In this document: positions 26,729 through 35,096 of the stretch, in pieces | Layout: each line of letters begins with the position of its first letter | Numbering within the stretch: position 1 is the first letter of the stretch | From: Pseudomonas folii | GTDB lineage: Bacteria > Pseudomonadota > Gammaproteobacteria > Pseudomonadales > Pseudomonadaceae | Assembly (NCBI RefSeq): GCF_014357575.1 | Contig: NZ_JACONW010000002.1 | Location: 1-64,000 of the forward strand | Length of the DNA: 64,000 bases | Direction: 5' to 3' | Notes under the pieces: generated by a model | Told to the model about the DNA's origin: nothing | Databases searched by the model: none | What the model saw: the letters and a program-made list of their open reading frames with translations, nothing else | Translations under genes and position numbers: made by a program

Positions 26729-27519
26729 GGCTGGTTCAGCCTGGCTACTTCGTCGAGGCAGGCGTTCCACTCGCAATCAAGGTCACTCAGGTACGGCGTT
26801 GACTGGCTGATTTCTCTACGCTCCGGCAGCACCACCTTTGCCGTGGTGGGCTGGGCTTGGCGATATAGCTTAGTAATTGAGTACCCCATTTTTTCTGCGC
26901 TAAGGATGTCCTGATTGGATTCCTCTCTCCATGCGAGAAACATGCCCTGAAGCGGCGTGTCAGGATGAACTCGCCAGTATCCGAACGCCTCACCCTGAGC
27001 GGCTTCGAGCTGTGCGATGCGGGCACGCATGGCCTGAACGTCGCGCACCATGTGCATGGTTACGTTGGCGAGATAGGCCGCGTCGGGGCGCATAAAGAAC
27101 GATTTAGTTGGAAGGTCACCATCGCCTACAAAGTCGGAAATTTCCTTCAGGTCAGCGTCGGTAACTTTCTGGAAGAATCCGTTGCGCAGCCGCTCAATCT
27201 CAGCCAGCAGCGGGGCGACGTGGGCGCGGTCGATTAGCTCAGTGACCCGTCCGCTGCAAGGTGCAGGGTCTTTAATTTGAACTGAACGCTGTCCAGTGAT
27301 GCCCGGAAGTACGCTCCCATACTGAATGATCCACGCCAACACTTCCGGCTCCCCGCCAACCGCTGGCGGCTGCTCGGCGTCTAGGATCGCTCGCAACTGA
27401 AAGAACTCTGGAAGATCCTCATCGCCGTTCTGATTGGCGCGCTCTACCCAGTACATTACAGTTTTAGCCAGCTCACGCGGAAGCAGCACCATCGCGCCGG
27501 GTTTGGTTTGGTTGGTCAT
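26725..27519 (-). CDS. Ea22-like phage early protein
   Basis: A 264-aa protein with a helical centre (VRDVQAMRARIAQLEAAQGEAFGYWRV) followed by a pattern of AFGYWRVHP...ITKLYRQ that recurs in Ead/Ea22-like phage proteins. It ends with an acidic helix. Overlaps both neighbours by 4 bp. No enzymatic motif. Confidence 0.6.
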   Translation of the reverse strand: MTNQTKPGAMVLLPRELAKTVMYWVERANQNGDEDLPEFFQLRAILDAEQPPAVGGEPEVLAWIIQYGSVLPGITGQRSVQIKDPAPCSGRVTELIDRAHVAPLLAEIERLRNGFFQKVTDADLKEISDFVGDGDLPTKSFFMRPDAAYLANVTMHMVRDVQAMRARIAQLEAAQGEAFGYWRVHPDTPLQGMFLAWREESNQDILSAEKMGYSITKLYRQAQPTTAKVVLPERREISQSTPYLSDLDCEWNACLDEVARLNQP

Positions 27520-28226
27520 GACATCACCCGCGAATAAGGCGTCATGTTAGGGCAAGGAAGGCCGTCCATACCTTCGTGGTGTTCGCCGCACGCCATGCAG
27601 CACTTAACGCGGGCTGGCGTGACGCGTTGGTTTTCAGGTTGTAATGTCTCTCGCACTACGTCAGCCCCCTGTTCGTCTGTGGCTGGCGATTTGGTACCCT
27701 CATCAGTGAGGGAACCATCAGGTAAGTTGCTGGTGGTGCTGGGCTTTGTGGCTGGCACGGACTGGGCGAGGAATGCGCGGATATCCTTTGCAACGGTTGC
27801 GTAAGAAAAGCCGCCGCTGTCTACAACAAACGAAAGCAGCTCCCGCGCCTTGGCATTCCGCGCCTCGCTGGCATTGAGGCGGAGCTTCAAGTCGTTGATG
27901 CTGATCTTTAGCCAATCCACCGCTTCAATGCTCGCATCGGTGGATTGGTCGTCTTCATCAACGCCAAGCGCTTCACCGATCGCACACAGGGCTCCGACAG
28001 CTGAGTCATACATGCGACTAAATCGGTCCCGCTCTGCCGATACGTCGGCCAGTTGTTGGCGGAGGTCGTCCATGAGACTGAAGTTCGCCTTTTCGCCGAT
28101 TGGCGGCTTCCACAGCTGTCCGCCATGAAACGTATACCCTTGGCCTAGAAGGGTTTGCACTGCGGCATTGCGAGCTGCAGCATCCTCTGCGATCACAGCC
28201 TCTACCTGACTATCAATAGTGCTCAT
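27516..28226 (-). CDS. Hypothetical phage protein with C-terminal Cys motif
   Basis: A 236-aa protein. A coiled coil (LMDDLRQQLADVSAERDRF) lies near 51-70 and a central helix bundle follows. The C-terminus has CCMACGEHHEGMDGLPCP, a possible small zinc site. Overlaps the Ea22-like gene. Function unknown. Confidence 0.6.
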   Translation of the reverse strand: MSTIDSQVEAVIAEDAAARNAAVQTLLGQGYTFHGGQLWKPPIGEKANFSLMDDLRQQLADVSAERDRFSRMYDSAVGALCAIGEALGVDEDDQSTDASIEAVDWLKISINDLKLRLNASEARNAKARELLSFVVDSGGFSYATVAKDIRAFLAQSVPATKPSTTSNLPDGSLTDEGTKSPATDEQGADVVRETLQPENQRVTPARVKCCMACGEHHEGMDGLPCPNMTPYSRVMS

Positions 28227-28298
28227 CTACATCTCCTTCGCGCGCTGCGCATAAATGGCCTGGCGCCTATTCGAGCAGGCTCTGTGGTTGCCGATGGT

Positions 28299-28904
28299 TC
28301 ATTGGGAAGACTTCTTTTTGCGCTTCTGCCGAAGTTCATTCGGCACTGGAAAGGGCAGGTCCATAGCCTGTTCGACGGTGAGTTTCTTTAGGCGGGAGGC
28401 CATTCCGGGGATAGTCATGCCCTTTATGGTGGCAAGCTCAGAGAGGGTCATTTGACGGCCCCTGTATACCTTCTTCGAGTTGAGGCGCTTCGTCTCAATC
28501 ATCCTGTTTCGAGATCTTCGGGTATTGCACCCGGAGCATGCGGGCCGAAGATTGGAAGGGTCGTTGTTGCTTTTCACCTCGTCGATATGATCTATCTGCA
28601 TGACGCTCCAGATAAGAACCTGAGAACAGCCGAAACAGTTGAATGGTCCTTCGCCGAACAAATCAAAGAAGATTCGCCTGTGCTGATAAATCTCACCGGC
28701 ACTATTTGAAAGGGGATGATCGGGGGCGTGCTCGACCACATAGCCTTGGGTGTGGATGTAGCTCGGCGTGCGCTTCCTGGTTCTCTCTAACGTGCCGTAT
28801 CGCGCTTGCCTGGTGTAATGCATAGAGCAGAGCCCCAAACCCTTAGCTGGCTTTTCGCAGCCATCACAGGAGCAGACCTTCTTGAGTAACAACGTCTCGT
28901 TCAT
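28299..28904 (-). CDS. Free-standing HNH endonuclease
   Basis: A 201-aa protein. An N-terminal zinc ribbon (CSCDGCEKPAKGLGLCSMHY) and the HNH core (MQIDHIDEVKSNNDPSNLRPACSGCN) are followed by a helix-turn-helix-like tail (SELATIKGMTIPGMASRLKK). The tail resembles the DNA-recognition ends of phage homing endonucleases. GGAG precedes the ATG. Gaps on both sides (about 70-90 bp), unlike the tightly overlapped neighbours, suggest later insertion. Confidence 0.85.
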   Translation of the reverse strand: MNETLLLKKVCSCDGCEKPAKGLGLCSMHYTRQARYGTLERTRKRTPSYIHTQGYVVEHAPDHPLSNSAGEIYQHRRIFFDLFGEGPFNCFGCSQVLIWSVMQIDHIDEVKSNNDPSNLRPACSGCNTRRSRNRMIETKRLNSKKVYRGRQMTLSELATIKGMTIPGMASRLKKLTVEQAMDLPFPVPNELRQKRKKKSSQ

Positions 28905-28991
28905 GTTTTGCTCTCCATGGTGGGTGTAGGCGCGCGAAGGCCTCGCCAGTGGCGTGATGATCTGGGTTGTTGATTAGGTGATGTGGGGGTG

Positions 28992-29183
28992 TTAGCGAGA
29001 CATATCCTTGGCCCGCTTCTTCGACCAAGCCAGCACATCACCGATGACGTTCTTCTTGAACATGCTGCGCTGCCGGTAATAGTCGACCGATTCACGGGAG
29101 ACGCTGAAGCAGATGCCCTCGGCAAACTTCAGCTTCCGCAGTTCGTCGTGGACGTTCTTCTCGATGAATTCATGGGGAGTCAT
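28992..29183 (-). CDS. Hypothetical phage protein
   Basis: A 63-aa basic helical protein (MTPHEFIEKNVHDEL). Its ATG overlaps, as ATGA, the stop of a reading frame interrupted by a G8 tract (29180-29385), which is why this start is preferred to 29195. Function unknown. Confidence 0.6.
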   Translation of the reverse strand: MTPHEFIEKNVHDELRKLKFAEGICFSVSRESVDYYRQRSMFKKNVIGDVLAWSKKRAKDMSR

Positions 29184-29385
29184 AGGGCCACCCATTCGTT
29201 CTTTCCGTCGTAATAGCCGTGCCATTCGCCGAGTCGAAAAACCAAAGTTCCAGGCACGCAAAGCCAGGCTCTGTCGATTGGTCCGCCAGTCAGCCTAAAG
29301 CTCGACTTGAGTGCGATCAGTACACGGCGACGAATGCGCCGACGGGATAGGTCAGTCCGCTTGATGCGTAGGGGGGGGTAGACAT
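29180..29385 (-). pseudogene. 68-aa early gene interrupted by a C8 tract (plus-strand G8)
   Basis: An ATG at 29385 with GGAG 8 bases upstream opens MSTPP and then meets eight C (plus-strand G 29371-29378). As written the frame stops after 22 residues. With one extra C, the frame continues for 68 aa through a basic stretch (RRRIRRRVLIALKSSF) to a stop that overlaps the next ATG. This may be a real frameshift, a slippage-controlled gene, or a sequencing error. Confidence 0.6.
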
Positions 29386-29471
29386 TGCGTTATCTCCGAA
29401 GCAGGCGCACTTCTCCGATACCGGATGAGGTGGCGCAGATGAGTTAAGTGGGGTATTACGGGATGAGCGCG

Positions 29472-29813
29472 TTACGCGGCGGGCCTTTCGATCTCGTCGT
29501 CTTCGCACTGATCTGGATTGTTCAGGATGCTTCTGACGCCATGATCGTAAATTTCTCGCGCCACATCATCACTAACCATGATTGTGTGGCGCGGATAAAT
29601 CAGGAAGGCAGCGAGCTCATCATCACTCATAAGGTCCATTTTCATGACGGCGATCTGCAGCATTTCGCTGGTTGCAATCTTCGCCGCGCGATCACTGATT
29701 CGCTTTATTGCCTGCTCGATGCCAGGCCGAACCCGGTGGCGCAATTCCTTCTCTGCGAACTTGGCTCGCTTGATGGCGAGCTTCAGGTTCCGCTCCTTCT
29801 GATCCATCGCCAT
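29472..29813 (-). CDS. Hypothetical phage protein
   Basis: A 113-aa helical protein with AAGGAG 7 bases before the ATG. Highly basic first half (KERNLKLAIKRAKFAEKELRH) and acidic C-terminus. Unknown. Confidence 0.6.
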   Translation of the reverse strand: MAMDQKERNLKLAIKRAKFAEKELRHRVRPGIEQAIKRISDRAAKIATSEMLQIAVMKMDLMSDDELAAFLIYPRHTIMVSDDVAREIYDHGVRSILNNPDQCEDDEIERPAA

Positions 29814-29897
29814 AAACTGGCTCCTTCAAGCCGCTTGGCGGCAAATGCAATTGTTCGGCCCGCCTGTTTCTGCGGATCTTTGCGGATAGGCGTTTCA

Positions 29898-30578
29898 TCA
29901 CGGACGCACCGGATAGCTGATGCCGTAGGTCTCGATGATGCGCACCAGAGACTTCTGATTGATCCCGAGCTTGTTGGCACAGGTCGTGCGAGCGATGCGT
30001 AGATCGCGGAACGCCTCAATGCGCGGAATCAGCTTTCGGTCAGCCTCTTCGTTAACCGCTCCTGGAAGCGCGATGGAGTAGCTCTTTGCGATCCTGCGTA
30101 GCCGGTCAGCCGTCAAGCCGAACTCCCGAATAACGTCCTGCTGCGTGGCTCCCTCGGCAAATCGTTGCGCGATGTCTGGGGCAATCAAGGCCTCGGCAGC
30201 CCGCTTTGCTGCCAGCGGTGATTCCGGATTTGCAGGGGCAAAGACAATCCCGTAATCCGCCGCGATATGACCCAGACGCTTGGCGCTGATGCCCAGATCG
30301 GCCGACGCCTGCTTCAAGCCAATGTCTACATAGGCCCTCAACTTTTCCGCCGTGCTGCGCTCCAGCTCCATCGCCTCACGCGCCTTGGTTTCGCTCACGG
30401 ACGAACTGGCTTTGTACCCGTAGGCGATCGTCTCGGTGTTGAAGGGAAGGGACACGCTGCGGGTGATGCTCAGCTCGTGAATAACGCCACCGCTGCGCAT
30501 ATACGCCTCGGTAGCATCAGCCAGCCGGGCAGAGGCGGCGCTGTTGTGCCGTACCATGCTTAATTCGAGTGAAATCAT
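29898..30578 (-). CDS. Phage DNA-binding-like protein with repeated HTH segments
   Basis: A 226-aa protein with GAGG before the ATG. Three similar segments, LGISAKRLGHIAADYGI, FGLTADRLRRIAKSYSI and LGINQKSLVRIIETYGI, look like repeated helix-turn-helix units about 50-60 residues apart. Function unknown; a regulator or origin-binding protein is possible. Confidence 0.6.
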   Translation of the reverse strand: MISLELSMVRHNSAASARLADATEAYMRSGGVIHELSITRSVSLPFNTETIAYGYKASSSVSETKAREAMELERSTAEKLRAYVDIGLKQASADLGISAKRLGHIAADYGIVFAPANPESPLAAKRAAEALIAPDIAQRFAEGATQQDVIREFGLTADRLRRIAKSYSIALPGAVNEEADRKLIPRIEAFRDLRIARTTCANKLGINQKSLVRIIETYGISYPVRP

Positions 30579-30604
30579 GTTCGAATCCTCAAACCTTATG
30601 TAGG

Positions 30605-31099
30605 TTAGAACGGAATATCGTCATCAAAGCTGTCGAAGTCCGCAGCCGATGGCGTCTGCTGCTGGGCCGGGCGTGATTGCTGCTGAGGCCTGGACTGCGA
30701 GCGAGACTGCTGCGGCTGCTGCTGACTCCGCTGGCCCTGCGGCGCGCCCTCCTGAGGCTTACCGCCCAGAAGCTGCATCGTGCCCTGCATGTCCACGATG
30801 ATTTCCGTGGTGTAACGCTTGATGCCGTCCTTCTCCCATTCGCGGGTGGAGAGCTTGCCCTCGATGTACACCTGAGAACCTTTGCGCAGGTACTCCCCGG
30901 CGATTTCGGCGACCTTCCCGAACAGAGAAACCCGGTGCCATTCGGTCTTTTCGACTTTCTGGCCGGTCTGCTTGTCCGTCCATTGCTCACTGGTAGCCAG
31001 GCTCAGGTTAGTGACTGCGTTTCCGTTTGGCAGGTAGCGCACTTCAGGATCTTGGCCGCAGGTTCCGACCAATATGACTTTGTTAATTCCGCGGGCCAT
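30605..31099 (-). CDS. ssb: Single-stranded DNA-binding protein
   Basis: A 164-aa protein. OB fold ([56 protein letters not shown]), a Gln/Ser-rich linker and the acidic C-terminal tip DDDIPF that recruits partners. AGGAGG precedes the ATG. A phage-encoded SSB next to ExoX-like and Sak4-like genes forms a recombination set. Confidence 0.95.
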   Translation of the reverse strand: MARGINKVILVGTCGQDPEVRYLPNGNAVTNLSLATSEQWTDKQTGQKVEKTEWHRVSLFGKVAEIAGEYLRKGSQVYIEGKLSTREWEKDGIKRYTTEIIVDMQGTMQLLGGKPQEGAPQGQRSQQQPQQSRSQSRPQQQSRPAQQQTPSAADFDSFDDDIPF

Positions 31100-31107
31100 A
31101 GGGCCTC

Positions 31108-31779
31108 CTATCGAGAAAGCGCCTTGCGCACAAATGGATCAAGCTCAGTTTGATTCAGCAGCCAGCGCTTGTAGTCGCTTGGAAGGTCGGCAATAGCCAT
31201 GCCCTTGTGCTTGCCGAAGCCAATCACGGTAGGAATGCGAGCATCTTCAGAGATGGTCCAGAGCTCTTCCCAGTCGATCAGAGGCCGCCCCAGCTTCTCA
31301 GCCAGCGCATCAATGATTTTGATCAGCAGCAAGCGGCAGTTCTTAACGTCATCCAGGGCGGCGTGCGCATTGCGCAGCAACGATGAAGCTTGATCGCGAT
31401 AGTGCAGGTAGATCATCGCCGACTGAGTGTGCGTATCAGCGTCCGGCCACAGCTTTGAGCTCAGCGCCTTGGTGCAGATCCGCTTGACGTCTGGCTGTCG
31501 AACTACCTTCCAGTCGTAGTCGACGTTGTGGCCGATGATGTACTCCATATCATCTGGCATGAAGAACGTGTCGTGCGCAGGGCAATCGGAAAGCTCTTCA
31601 TCCAGGATGTGGCTGGTAGCCAGAGCGCCGAGCTCAATTGGCTTGCCGGGCTTGAAGCGAGCCAGGTATTGGTCAATGACCGGAAGCCCGCTGATTGAGC
31701 CCAGCTTCAGCCAAGCAGCCTCAACCAAATGAGGGTCGGTAAGGCCTGTCGTCTCGCTGTCGAAAATATATGCTGTCAC
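31108..31779 (-). CDS. DnaQ-like 3'-5' exonuclease with DUF3820 tail (ExoX-like)
   Basis: A 223-aa DEDDh-type exonuclease. D7 and E9 in FDSETTG, Asp in GHNVDYDW, and the [12 protein letters not shown] stretch with the His/Asp pair. The C-terminal [23 protein letters not shown] is the DUF3820 motif often fused to ExoX. It starts at a GTG that overlaps the Sak4-like stop. Confidence 0.85.
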   Translation of the reverse strand: MTAYIFDSETTGLTDPHLVEAAWLKLGSISGLPVIDQYLARFKPGKPIELGALATSHILDEELSDCPAHDTFFMPDDMEYIIGHNVDYDWKVVRQPDVKRICTKALSSKLWPDADTHTQSAMIYLHYRDQASSLLRNAHAALDDVKNCRLLLIKIIDALAEKLGRPLIDWEELWTISEDARIPTVIGFGKHKGMAIADLPSDYKRWLLNQTELDPFVRKALSR

Positions 31780-32642
31780 GCTGATTGCTCCTGAGGAGTG
31801 AGTTCTGATTTGCGTTTATCTTTGGCTGCAACCACCTGCGAAACCAGATCGTCAAAGCCATATGCGATGGCCTTTGCTGCGTTGAATGCTGATTGCAGTG
31901 CGACTATGTCTTTAGCGCTGGCGATGTCTGCGATCGCGTCGATGAGAAGTTCTTTGGCACGAGCCTCGGGACTGATACCCGAGTTCAGCCAGGCCAATAG
32001 CTTCTGCCCGGTAGCCTCAGTGATCAATTCAGGCTGGTTAAACAGCTTGGTTCGATCCTTGCTGGCCATGGCTGTGTGCACGTCATGCGTGAGGTCCAGG
32101 ACAACCGTAAATTCATAGTCGGTGCCGTCGCGCTGCTCGGACTTCATGCCCAGCTTCACGATCTTCTTGCCTTCACCCTGGACGGTTTCCGTCTTGCTTC
32201 GCATCGTGCAGATCACGTGCAGGCCACTGGTGAGGATTTTGTTGGTTATCTGGCGATGACGCGGCGTCGTTTCGTTCCATGCTGCCCATGTGTTGCCCCG
32301 AAATTTCTGGTGAGCGAGGGCCTCGTTTGACTCCAAACAACCACCCGGGCCGGTCCACTCGTGCGAGTAGCTATCAATGATTAGCACGCTGTACCCGGCA
32401 GCCTCAGCCGCGGTGATCGCCTCAACGTATCGCTCAGGCGAGAAGGGCGGCTGCAGCTCCAGAACATCGAAGTCGGCAATGTCGGAGTAGAGCGATGCGC
32501 TGCCTTGCTCAGTGTCGATCACCGCGATTCGACCACCCAGACCCTTGGCCATGAGCAGCGCTGAATAAGTCTTTCCAGATCCTGATGGCCCAGCAAGTGC
32601 CAGCCGTAGCTTGGCCTGCTTGCGTTCGGCTTTCTTGAACAT
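31776..32642 (-). CDS. RecA-like AAA ATPase, Sak4-type single-strand annealing candidate
   Basis: A 288-aa ATPase with Walker A GPSGSGKT (18-25) and Walker B SVLIIDSYSHEW. The RecA-like core, size and early-operon position beside SSB and an exonuclease match phage Sak4 recombinases. The annealing function is inferred. Confidence 0.75.
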   Translation of the reverse strand: MFKKAERKQAKLRLALAGPSGSGKTYSALLMAKGLGGRIAVIDTEQGSASLYSDIADFDVLELQPPFSPERYVEAITAAEAAGYSVLIIDSYSHEWTGPGGCLESNEALAHQKFRGNTWAAWNETTPRHRQITNKILTSGLHVICTMRSKTETVQGEGKKIVKLGMKSEQRDGTDYEFTVVLDLTHDVHTAMASKDRTKLFNQPELITEATGQKLLAWLNSGISPEARAKELLIDAIADIASAKDIVALQSAFNAAKAIAYGFDDLVSQVVAAKDKRKSELTPQEQSA

Positions 32643-32648
32643 GACGCG

Positions 32649-32792
32649 TTACCTCGGTTGGTTGTCCCATTCCCGCTCAATGCGGGCCTGCTCTGCTTCG
32701 TACTCTTTGCGCTCGTCACCCTGAAACCGCTCAGGCGAGAAGCTCCCGACCGTCATCCAGTCAAGCTGGGCGGCCATGCGTGGACTGCTCAC
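32649..32792 (-). CDS. Small phage protein, 47 aa
   Basis: Starts at a GTG (MSSPRMAAQL) about 9 bases after AAGGA; an internal ATG is also possible. Ends with an acidic/basic helix (ERKEYEAEQARIEREW). Located directly before the Sak4-like gene. Function unknown. Confidence 0.5.
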   Translation of the reverse strand: MSSPRMAAQLDWMTVGSFSPERFQGDERKEYEAEQARIEREWDNQPR

Positions 32793-32897
32793 AAGGGCAA
32801 AATCCTTGCCGCGCTATACGCAGCCTGTTTGATTGAAAAAGGGGCTTGAAACTGAGCGCCGCGAACTGCGCGGTCTGCGTATTTGACGGCTGTTTGA

Positions 32898-33014
32898 TCA
32901 GCCTGTGATGTGCCCGGCGTAAGCACTGGCGAGCATCCAGATGGTTGAGCCCGTGATGGCGATGGCTGAGCCGCGCCAGATATAGATGCGACGGGCGCGC
33001 TGCAGGCGGGTCAT
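32898..33014 (-). CDS. Small phage membrane protein, 38 aa
   Basis: MTRLQRARRIYIW, then a hydrophobic span (GSAIAITGSTIWMLASAYAG). The ATG overlaps the stop of the preceding gene (ATGA). One membrane segment with a basic N-terminus. Function unknown. Confidence 0.6.
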   Translation of the reverse strand: MTRLQRARRIYIWRGSAIAITGSTIWMLASAYAGHITG

Positions 33015-33190
33015 CCCCAGCCCTTCATTGGCCGACGCTTCAGCCAGTCCGCTTTGATCGGGTATGGCAGATCGACGACACGCATGCCACGAGGTGGGGA
33101 GAAGGTGCCGCGCACTTGAGCGGGCTGGGTGCGAGCATCCAGCGCTTCAACTTCCTCGTCGATCAGCGACTTCACAATTGGCTGGCTCAT
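33011..33190 (-). CDS. Hypothetical phage protein, 59 aa
   Basis: Starts MSQPIVKSLIDEE with GGAGGT about 4-5 bases upstream, and its ATG overlaps the previous stop. C-terminal basic tail (WLKRRPMKGWG). No motif. Confidence 0.6.
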   Translation of the reverse strand: MSQPIVKSLIDEEVEALDARTQPAQVRGTFSPPRGMRVVDLPYPIKADWLKRRPMKGWG

Positions 33191-33414
33191 GCGCACCTCC
33201 GCATCCTGGCGAGCAACTCTTCATTCGAACGCGAGCGGATGTAAATTAGGCACTGGGTATACCGCATGTGCTCTTTGCAATCGATGGCGCTGAGTGCATA
33301 CGCCATTTCAATCGCCATCTGCGTTTCGCAGTGCAGGCTGTAGTCTTCGGCGTTTTCGATCAGCTTCTGGATACGCGAGTCGATCATGCCGACCGCAATT
33401 TCGTGCTTGGTCAC
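33187..33414 (-). CDS. Hypothetical phage protein, 75 aa
   Basis: Starts at GTG 33414 with GGAGGT 5 bases upstream (MTKHEIAVGM). All-helical, with cysteines spread through (HCET, DCKEH, QCL). Overlaps the next gene by 4 bp. Confidence 0.6.
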   Translation of the reverse strand: MTKHEIAVGMIDSRIQKLIENAEDYSLHCETQMAIEMAYALSAIDCKEHMRYTQCLIYIRSRSNEELLARMRRCA

Positions 33415-33656
33415 GCGGCACCTCCTTTTGGTGGGCAGATCAGCTCCATCTGAGCGATGCATGCCTGGATGTTTGCTTTCAGCTTCAGCCGCCGATCCTG
33501 CTCGCGTTCGCGGCGGGCTTTGCGGTCGATAGGGTTGTCGTAGTCGTGGGCGAACTCGTCGAAGCGAGGCTTTTCGTTGCCCCAGCGATCACGGCTGCGG
33601 ACAGACGCCCGGCCTTGGGCGCTGTCCTGATAACGCTCAAGGTCGAAGTCGGGCAT
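33411..33656 (-). CDS. Hypothetical phage protein, 81 aa
   Basis: ATG at 33656 with GGAGG upstream (MPDFDLERYQDS). Strongly charged (RKARREREQDRRLKLK) and likely helical. Overlaps the GTG of the next gene. Confidence 0.6.
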   Translation of the reverse strand: MPDFDLERYQDSAQGRASVRSRDRWGNEKPRFDEFAHDYDNPIDRKARREREQDRRLKLKANIQACIAQMELICPPKGGAA

Positions 33657-33675
33657 GGTCGCCTCCAGGGCTGGG

Positions 33676-33864
33676 TTATGCGGTAGGTGGTTGCGGAAGT
33701 GGCATCCAATAGGTCGGCTGAGACCAGGCGCTCCAGTAGCCGCCCACGTACAGGAATGAAGTTCGAACAACCATTTCTTCGGACATTGGGGCATTACTTC
33801 GGTAGACGAGGACTATCTGCCCAGGCTCAGGAAGTTGCTCAGTTACCGGAATCCATTCGCTCAT
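33676..33864 (-). CDS. DUF551 family phage protein
   Basis: A 62-aa protein with the DUF551 signature: WIPVTEQLPEPGQIVLVY, ending YWMPLPQPP. Common in phage early regions, function unknown. An 18-bp repeat (33882-33899) lies about 17 bases before the start. Confidence 0.8.
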   Translation of the reverse strand: MSEWIPVTEQLPEPGQIVLVYRSNAPMSEEMVVRTSFLYVGGYWSAWSQPTYWMPLPQPPTA

Positions 33865-33881
33865 CACTCAATCCTCATCGC

Positions 33882-33899
33882 TCAAATGCAATCGGCTGG
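33882..33899. repeat. 18-bp direct repeat, copy 1
   Basis: TCAAATGCAATCGGCTGG on the plus strand, identical to 34345-34362. It lies 17 bases before the start of the DUF551 gene and just after the previous stop. Confidence 0.8.
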
Positions 33900-33900
33900 G

Positions 33901-34323
33901 TTAATCCGTGTATGCGATGTACTTGAAGTGACCATCGCCAAATCGCTCGAATCGCCCGCCGAAGGTGCCGAGCACTTCTTTCTCAACATCAGCGCGACTC
34001 AGATGCAGCGGATAGACGCCTTCCTTAATCATTGAGCTGCTGCTGTGCAGCTTCGCCACCCAGTCGATCTTGGTAGGGTCGAGCACGCGCGGCCTTGTTT
34101 GGACGTAGGGCATGTCGCACATGCTGATGGAGGCGATTTCTCGAACGCACAACGGGTCGTCGGCGGCGCGCCACCCACAATCCGGGCAGCACATGTCGGC
34201 GCTTTCGTGCTGCCAGCACGGGGCGGCAATGTGACAGCTACAGTCCTTTACCTTTTCCAATTCGATAGAGCCTTCGCAGCCATCACGGGCACAGGTGTCG
34301 CCCTCGCAATATCCAAGTTCCAT
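33901..34323 (-). CDS. Cysteine-rich phage protein, probable zinc-binding
   Basis: A 140-aa protein. GGAGG stands before the ATG at 34323 (MELGYCEGDTC). Eleven cysteines fall in the first half (GYCEGDTCARDGC, DCSCH, PCW, MCCPDCG), arranged as likely zinc knuckles. The second half looks globular. First gene after the pL-side operators, unknown role. Confidence 0.7.
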   Translation of the reverse strand: MELGYCEGDTCARDGCEGSIELEKVKDCSCHIAAPCWQHESADMCCPDCGWRAADDPLCVREIASISMCDMPYVQTRPRVLDPTKIDWVAKLHSSSSMIKEGVYPLHLSRADVEKEVLGTFGGRFERFGDGHFKYIAYTD

Positions 34324-34344
34324 ATCCGCCTCCATGGGCGTTGT

Positions 34345-34362
34345 TCAAATGCAATCGGCTGG
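34345..34362. repeat. 18-bp direct repeat, copy 2
   Basis: Second copy of TCAAATGCAATCGGCTGG, 21 bases before the start of the cysteine-rich gene at 34323. Copy 1 is at 33882-33899. Confidence 0.8.
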
Positions 34363-34995
34363 AAACATCACTCGGCTGTATTCCGCAAAGGAGCCGGCTG
34401 TTTCCATGCGATTAAATTCGGGGCAATAAAAACCCGGCGTTAACCGGCTCCGCAGATACAGGGCTCACTCACATTTAGGTGGCTGCCGGGGGAATGATTT
34501 ACATGGTCGTATCTCCTGTCGCTCGCTCACTGGGCAGGCAGTGGCCACTTTCTGCGCGACCGTTATCAGTGGCTGGCCTGATTACGAGTCAGGTGCCTTG
34601 TATTGCTGAATCACTTCCCGATGCGCTCTCGGTAGAGAGGATCGGTACTCTTGCCCATAGGGCGGTTATGCGGTGGCTTTGTCCGGCGTAACCGCAATCT
34701 CCCATTTGGTAGGGAATTTCCCGCCAATACATCTGGCCCGCCCCCAGCTATTTGCCTCAAGCTGGCTTGGAAATCTTTCTCTCTGGCCGCGATTCACTCC
34801 GCCAGAACACTTTTTTCGATCGCTTTACGCTGCGCGCCTTGGGTAGTGGCCACCCATCTGAATCGTTGAGGCCGATTCATCGCTGCCTTTGAAGCTGGCC
34901 GGTAGTTATCCGGCAGGGTCGTTGCGGTCCATCTAAAGAGCGGTATCGATCCGTAGGGCCTTGTGAGGGGCTGATTCGTTTCGATGGGTGAACAT

Positions 34996-35032
34996 TACAA
35001 CTGTAAATTGTAGTCTGCAAGTCAAAGTTGTA
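34996..35032. promoter_or_regulatory. Left operator pair (OL-like)
   Basis: Two 17-bp sites of the form TRCAA-N7-TTGTA: 34996-35012 (TACAA, TTGTA) and 35016-35032 (TGCAA, TTGTA). The same consensus recurs three times between the repressor and the Cro-like gene. They probably bind the CI-like and Cro-like proteins to switch the leftward operon. Confidence 0.7.
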
Positions 35033-35051
35033 ATTATTTTCGAGCGGACAC

Positions 35052-35077
35052 AAAAAAGCCCGCACGCGGCGGGCTTA
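35052..35077 (-). terminator. Terminator after the lipoprotein gene
   Basis: On the minus strand AAGCCCGC...GCGGGCTT is followed by TTTTTT. It isolates the lysogenic lipoprotein/repressor transcript from the left operators. Confidence 0.85.
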
Positions 35078-35096
35078 GATTTAGTTCTTCAGTTGG

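Larger units (their letters stand above)
34324..35051. other. Leader region of the leftward early operon
   Basis: About 670 bases before the first clear gene hold only short minus-strand ORFs (for example MNRPQRFRWVATT at about 34880, 27 aa). Two operator-like sites sit at the right end. A lambda-type nut/N region would be expected here, but I cannot identify a boxA, a boxB or an N gene with confidence. Confidence 0.5.

Noticed and set aside
29320..29385. Stand-alone 22-aa peptide MSTPPYASSG...
   Set aside because: Better explained as the front of the frame broken by the C8 tract.
29692..29901. 69-codon minus-strand ORF starting at the upstream stop
   Set aside because: It overlaps most of the better supported gene at 29472-29813, which has its own AAGGAG site; kept out.
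34577..34593. CCTGA-TTACGAG-TCAGG, an anticodon-arm-like hairpin
   Set aside because: No T arm (TTCRA), no matching acceptor stem and no D arm around it on either strand; a chance 5-bp hairpin.
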